From Streptomyces echinatus (GTDB lineage Bacteria > Actinomycetota > Actinomycetes > Streptomycetales > Streptomycetaceae): a stretch of DNA of 64,000 nt. How positions within the stretch are numbered: position 1 is the first letter of the stretch; every line of letters starts with the position of its first letter. The notes below the pieces were generated by a model, which searched no databases, was not told the DNA's origin, and saw only the letters and a program-made list of their open reading frames with translations. Both the position numbers and the translations under genes were made by a program. The DNA is taken from the NCBI RefSeq assembly GCF_014203595.1, contig NZ_JACHJK010000014.1:1-64000 (forward strand). The letters are read 5' to 3'. Below, one piece after another: positions 32,639-64,000 of the stretch.

Positions 32639-32747
32639 GCCGCCGTGGACACGGCGGGGTCCGGGGCACCCGGCGGATGTGCCGGGCCGCCCCGGGCCTC
32701 CCGTCCGGAGCAGGCGGGGCTCGCGGGGTGGGGCATCGCACCCCCTC

Positions 32748-32780
32748 CGGCCTGATCCGGCCTGATCCGGCCTGGTCCGA
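32748..32780. repeat. short tandem repeat of CCTGATCCGG
   Basis: Two exact 10-bp units and a third with one change (CCTGGTCCG) lie in tandem between the terminator and the end of the last PKS gene. The significance is unknown. Confidence 0.7.
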
Positions 32781-32813
32781 ACGCAAGGCCCTGACCGGTC
32801 CGGGGTGGGCGGC

Positions 32814-38216
<5,403 letters not shown>

Positions 38217-38258
38217 GGTCCTCTTCCTTGTCACGGGCGTTGTCGGAGGGCGTCGTCG

Positions 38259-53720
<15,462 letters not shown>

Positions 53721-53787
53721 CGGGTGTCGCCACTCCTGTGCGAAGAGGTGGACTGCGGTGGGGCCGGGGTGTCGTGGGAGGGCCGCC

Positions 53788-56700
53788 TCACGCCGGGCCG
53801 AGTTCGTTGTCGATGAAGGCGAAGACGTCGTCGGCGGAGGCGTCTTCGAGCCGTCCGGCGACGACGTCGGCGTCCTGGCCGAGGGTCTTGTTCAGCTCGG
53901 TGAGCAGCGACTGGAGGCGGGTGGTGACGCGGCCCCGCTCGATGTCCTCGGCGGTGAGGCCGCCGAGCCGGGCCGCGACCCGGTCGAGTTCGGCGACGAC
54001 GGAGTCGACGGAGGTGTCGGCGCCCGCGAGTTCGGTGCCCAGGTGCTTGGCGAGCGCGGCGGGGGTGGCGTAGTCGAAAATGAGCGTGGCCGGCAGCGGC
54101 ACCCCGGCGGCGCCGCTGATGCGGTTGCGCAGGTCGACGGAGGTGAGGGAGTCGAAGCCGAGGTCGCGGAAGGCGGTGGCCGGCTCGACGGCGTCGGCGC
54201 CTGTGTAGCCGAGGACGGCGGCGGCCTGGCCGCACACCAGGTCCTGCAGGGCGCGCTCGCGCTCGCCGCCGGTGAGGGCGGCGAGTTTCTCGGCGAAGCC
54301 GTCGACGGCACCCGCCGCGGCGGGCCCGCCGGTGCCGCTCCGCGCCTCGGGCAGCGAGGACAGCAGGGCGCTCGGCCGGGACGAGGTGAACGCGGGCGCG
54401 AACGCGGACCAGTCGACGTCGGCGACGGTGACGGTGGTGTCGCCGCCGTCCAGGGCGCGTCGCAGCGCGGTGAGTGCGCGGCCGGGGTCGAGGAGGGACA
54501 TGCCCATCGCGCGGGCGGCCGACCGGACGGTGCCGTGGGCGGCCATGCCGTCGCCGCCCCACGGCCCCCAGGCCACCGAGGTGGCGGGCAGCCCGGCCGC
54601 GCGCCGGTGTTCGGCGAGGGCGTCGAGGCAGGCGTTGGCGGCGGCGTAGTTGGCCTGTCCGGCGCCGCCCACGGTGGCGGTCAGGGAGGAGAACAGCACG
54701 AACGCCGACAGGTCGAGGTCCTTGGTGAGTTCGTGCAGGTGGCGGGCGGCGTCGGCCTTGGGGGCGAGGACGCCGGTGAACCGTTCGGGGGTGAGCGCGT
54801 CGAGGACGCCGTCGTCGAGCACGCCGGCCAGGTGCATGACGGCGGTGAGCGGGTGCTCCTCGGGTACGGAGTCCAGCAGTGCGGCCAGCGCCCGGCGGTC
54901 GGCGACGTCGCAGGCGGCCAGGGTCACCTCGGTCCCCGTGCCGGTGAGTTCGCGGACGAGATCGGCGGCGCCGGGCGCGTCCGTGCCGCGGCGGGAGACC
55001 AGCAGCAGGTGGTCGGCGCCCTCGGCGGCGAGCCACCGGGCGACGGCCGTGCCGACGGCGCCGGTGGCGCCGGTGACCAGGACCGTGCCGGACGGCTTCC
55101 AGGGGGTGCCGGCGCGGGCCGGCGCATGCTCCAGCCGCCGGCCGTAGGCGCCGGACTCGCGGATGACGACCTGGTCCTCGCCGCCGGCCCCGCCGAGCAG
55201 TTCGGCCAGCCGGGCGACGGCCCCGGGGCCGGCCTCGGCGGGCAGGTCGACCAGGCCGCCCCAGCGGTCGGGGTGCTCCAGGGCGGCCACCCGGCCGAGG
55301 CCCCACACCGGGGCCTGGGCGAAACCGGTGACGGGGGCGGCGGTTCCGTGGGCGACGGCGTCGCGGGTGACGCACCACAGCGGGGCGGTGATCCCGGCGT
55401 CCCCGAGGGCCTGGACGAGGGTCGCGGTGGCGGCCGGTTCGGTGCCGGGCGCCAGCAGGGACAGGACGCCGTCGACGCCGTCCCGGCCGGCGAGCAGAGC
55501 GGTCAGCCCGGCGCGGTCGGCGGTCTCGGGCACCGTGCGGGTGTCGAGGCGCAGTCCCCGGTCGGTGAGCCCGGTCAGGACGGTGGTCGTCCACGGGTCG
55601 TCGCCGGCGGGGACGACGGCCAGCCAGTGGCCGCCGGCCGCCGGGGTGGCGGCGGGCGCCAGCGGCTCCCAGGCGACGCGGTAACGCCAGCCGTCGGCGG
55701 CGGCGTTGGCCTGCCGCCGCCCGTGCCAGGCCGCGAGGCCGGGGACGACGGCGGCGACGGAGGTCTCGTCGGCGACACCGAGCGTGGCGGCGACGGCGCT
55801 CACGTCCTGCTCCCGTACCAGCTCCCAGAACGGGTCGGCCGCGTCACCGCCCGCGCGGGCCGCCGCGGAGCGCTCGGCCTGCAGGATGGGGGCGTCCTCC
55901 CAGTGCCGGTCGCGGCGGAACGGGTAGGTGGGCAGGTCGACCTTGCGGCCCCCGGCGAACACCACCGCCCAGTCGGGGCCGGTGCCGGTCAGGTGCAGGC
56001 GGCAGAGGGCCTCGACGAGTGCGGTGTCCTCGGCGCGGTCGCGCCGCTGGGTGCCGATGACGTCGGGTACGACGTCCTGCGCCAGGTTGGTGAGGACCGA
56101 GTCGGGGCCGACCTCCAGGAAGCGGGTGGCGCCCTCGGCGGCCAGCGCGGTGAGCCCGTCGTGGAAGCGGACGGCCTCGCGGACGTGCCGTACCCAGTAG
56201 TCGGGCGAGGTGAGTTCGTCGGCCGGGCGCCCGGTGACGTTGGAGACGACCGGCAGGGCGGGCTCGTGGAAGGTGAGGCCGGCGAGGACCTCGCGGAAGG
56301 CGTCGAGCATGGGGTCCATGCGGTGCGAGTGGAAGGCGTGCGACACCTTCAGCCGGGTGGTCTTCTCCACCTTGGCGGCGACGGCGAGGACGGCCTCCTC
56401 GTCGCCGGAGATCACCACCGCGCGGGGTCCGTTGACGGCGGCGATGCCGACGCCGTCGGTGAGCAGCGCAGCGACCTCGGCCTCCGAGGCCAGCAGGGAC
56501 ACCATCGCGCCGCCCGGGGGCAGTTCCTGCATCAGCCGGCCGCGGGCGGCGACCAGGGCAACCGCGTCCTTCAGGTCCAGCACTCCGGCGGCGTGCGCGG
56601 CGACGACCTCGCCGATGGAGTGTCCGGCGAGCAGGTCCGGGCGGATGCCCCAGTGCTCCAGCAGCCGGTACAGGGCGGTCTCGAAGGTGAAGAGGGCCGC

Positions 56701-58535
56701 CTGCGTGTACACCGTCCGGTGGAGGGGGCTGGGCTCGGTGTCCTCGTCGAACATCACCTCGCGCAGGGGACGGTCCAGGTGTGCGTCGAAGGCGGCGCAG
56801 ATCTCGTCGAAGGCGGCGGCGAACACCGGGAACGCGGTGTGCAGGGTGCGGCCCATGCCGGGGCGCTGGGAGCCCTGGCCGGAGAACAGCAGGCCGAGCC
56901 GGCCGGGCTCGGGGACGGCCACGGCGGGCCGGCTGCCCTCGGCGACGGCGCGCAGACCGGCCAGCAGCTCGTCCCGGTCGCGGCCGGTGACGGTGGCGCG
57001 GTGCGGGAAGACGGCGCGCGTGGTGGCCAGCGAGTGGCCGACGTCGTACGGGTCGAGGTCGCCGGCGACCGCGAGGAGCCGCTCCGCCTGCCGCCGGACG
57101 GCGTCGGAGCCCTTGCCGGACAGCACCCACGGAACGACGGGCAGCGCGGCGCGCTCCGGTGCGGCCGGCCCGGTCCCGACGGGCGGGGCCTGCTCCAGGA
57201 CGGTGTGGGCGTTGGTGCCGGAGATGCCGAAGGAGGACACGCCGGCGCGCCGCGGGCGGCCGTCGGGGGTGTCCCAGGGCTGGGCCTCGGTGAGCAGCCG
57301 GACGTCGCCCGCGCTCCAGTCGACGGCGGCGGAGGGCTTCTCGACGTGCAGGGTGCGGGGCAGGGTGCCGTGGCGCATCGCCATCACCATCTTGATGACG
57401 GCGCCGACGCCGGCCGCGGCCTGCGGGTGGCCCATGTTGGACTTGATGGAGCCGAGCCAGAGCGGCCGGTTCTCCGGCCGGTCCTGACCGTAGGCGGCGA
57501 TGACGGCCTGGGCCTCGATGGGGTCGCCGAGGGTGGTGCCCGTGCCGTGCGCCTCCACGGCGTCGATGTGGTGCGGGGCGAGCTGGGCGTCGGCGAGGGC
57601 CTGCCGGATCACTCGGATCTGGGCCGGGCCGCTGGGCGCGGTGAGTCCGTTGGAGGCGCCGTCCTGGTTGACGGCCGAGCCGCGGACGACGGCGAGCACC
57701 TCGTGGCCGTTGCGCAGCGCGTCGGACAGCCGTTCCACGAGCAGCATGCCGGCGCCCTCGGCCCAGGCGGCACCCGCGGCGTCGTCCGAGAAGGAGTGGC
57801 AGCGGCCGTCGGGGGACAGCGCGCGGCGCTCGCTGAACTCGATGAACATCTCGGGGCTGGCCATGACGGCGGCACCGCCCGCGAGCGCGAGGGAGCACTC
57901 CCCCTTGCGCAGCGACTGGATCGCCGAGTGCAGCGCCACCAGGGAGGAGGAGCAGGCGGTGTCCATGGTGACCGCGGGACCCTCCAGGCCGAGGGTGTAG
58001 GCGATGCGGCCGGAGACGATGCTGCCGGAGATGGTGCCGCCGAGGTAGTCGTGGTGCATCAGGCCGACGAAGACGCCGGTCGGGGTGCCCTTCACCGTGG
58101 TGGGGTCGATGCCGGCCCGCTCGAAGGCCTCCCAGGTGACCTCCAGCAGCAGGCGCTGCTGCGGGTCGGTGCCGGGCGCGTCCTTGGGGCTGATGCCGAA
58201 GAAGGCGGGGTCGCACTCGGCGGCGTCGTGCAGGAAGCCGCCGTGGCGGACGTAGCTCTTGCCGGGGGCGCCGGGTTCGGGGTCGTAGATCGCCTCGACG
58301 TCCCAGCCGCGGTCGGTGGGGAACTCGGTGACGACGTCGACGCCCTCGTCGACGATCCGCCACAGGTCCTCCGGGGTGCGCACGCCGCCGGGGTAGCGGC
58401 AGCCCATGCCGATCACGGCGATGGGCTCGCGGCCCTGTTCCTCCAGCTCGCGTACGCGGCGGCGGCTGCGCTCCAGCTCGGTCGTGGCCCGCTTGAGGTA
58501 GTCGCGGAGCTTGCCGGCCGTGGCCGAGTCTTCCA

Positions 58536-58536
<1 letters not shown>
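53788..58536 (-). CDS. type I PKS, one module: KS-AT(malonyl)-KR-ACP (gene C)
   Basis: 1582 residues. The docking helix is KLRDYLKRATTELERSRRRV (9-28). KS 37-450 has C195 (MDTACSSSLV), HGTGTTLGDP and SNMGHPQAAAG. AT 545-850 has S640 in AGHSIGEV and HAFH at 733-736, giving malonyl-CoA. There is no DH: after the AT comes the linker DAPILQAERSAAARAGGDAA, then the KR structural half (about 950-1140) and the catalytic half (TGATGAVG near 1155, LDD at 1240-1242, Y1297). This module should leave a beta-hydroxyl. The ACP serine is S1473 (LGFDSLTSVDL). The tail DDVFAFIDNELGPA is a docking domain of the same type as in gene D. Its start codon overlaps the gene D stop by one base (TGATG), so the two are translationally coupled. 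Confidence 0.95.
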
Positions 58537-63998
<5,462 letters not shown>

Positions 63999-64000
63999 CA

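Larger units (their letters stand above)
32458..32813. other. convergent intergenic region between the LAL and PKS genes
   Basis: 356 bp without a supported gene. It holds a very strong hairpin (listed separately), a direct repeat of CGTCGTCCACGC near 32530-32565, and a short tandem array near 32748. Confidence 0.6.

Overview
The window is high-GC actinomycete DNA (about 70 % G+C or more by eye), almost certainly from a Streptomyces or close relative. The evidence is a bacterial Ku gene, a multidomain SpoIIE-type phosphatase, GntR/UTRA and AraC/DJ-1 regulators, a LuxR-family (LAL) regulator with a rare TTA codon, and very large modular type I polyketide synthase (PKS) genes.

Layout. Positions 1-230 hold the end of an IS5-type transposase. 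Positions 681-11129 are a mosaic of single genes and small units: Ku, a membrane protein, an acetyltransferase, a hot-dog thioesterase, an ABM monooxygenase divergent from an AraC/DJ-1 regulator, a SpoIIE phosphatase, and a GntR regulator with an MFS exporter.

Positions 11161-18830 form what reads as a rifamycin-resistance island: a Rox-like FAD monooxygenase, a FUSC-type membrane protein on the other strand, an Rgt-like glycosyltransferase and a HelR-like RNA-polymerase-protecting helicase. Rox and rgt each sit behind a 71-bp promoter cassette (63/71 identical) that ends in the 19-bp rifamycin-associated element (RAE). The copy before rgt is an exact match to the RAE consensus as I recall it.

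Positions 18899-29002 carry a methyltransferase; a MerR-like regulator divergent from a Clp N-domain protein plus TetX-like monooxygenase unit, with a perfect 12-6-12 dyad between them; an NlpC/P60 hydrolase; a 14-WD40-repeat nSTAND protein; a small secreted I36-like protein; and an SDR oxidoreductase.

Positions 29178-32457 contain a strong promoter, a long leader and the LAL regulator. From 32814 to the right edge the minus strand carries four PKS genes with six complete extension modules, transcribed right to left (called D, C, B and A here). Five modules are KS-AT-DH-KR-ACP and one is KS-AT-KR-ACP. Five AT domains carry the malonyl signature and one the methylmalonyl signature. No thioesterase or loading module is present, so the cluster extends beyond the window. 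If the order is colinear, the part seen would make an acyl chain ending in a conjugated tetraene with one internal methyl group.

How it works together. The LAL protein, probably under bldA control, is the likely activator of the PKS operon. The Rox/Rgt/HelR set would inactivate rifamycin-type antibiotics and protect RNA polymerase. Whether it is self-protection or general resistome is open, because no ansamycin-specific genes are visible here.
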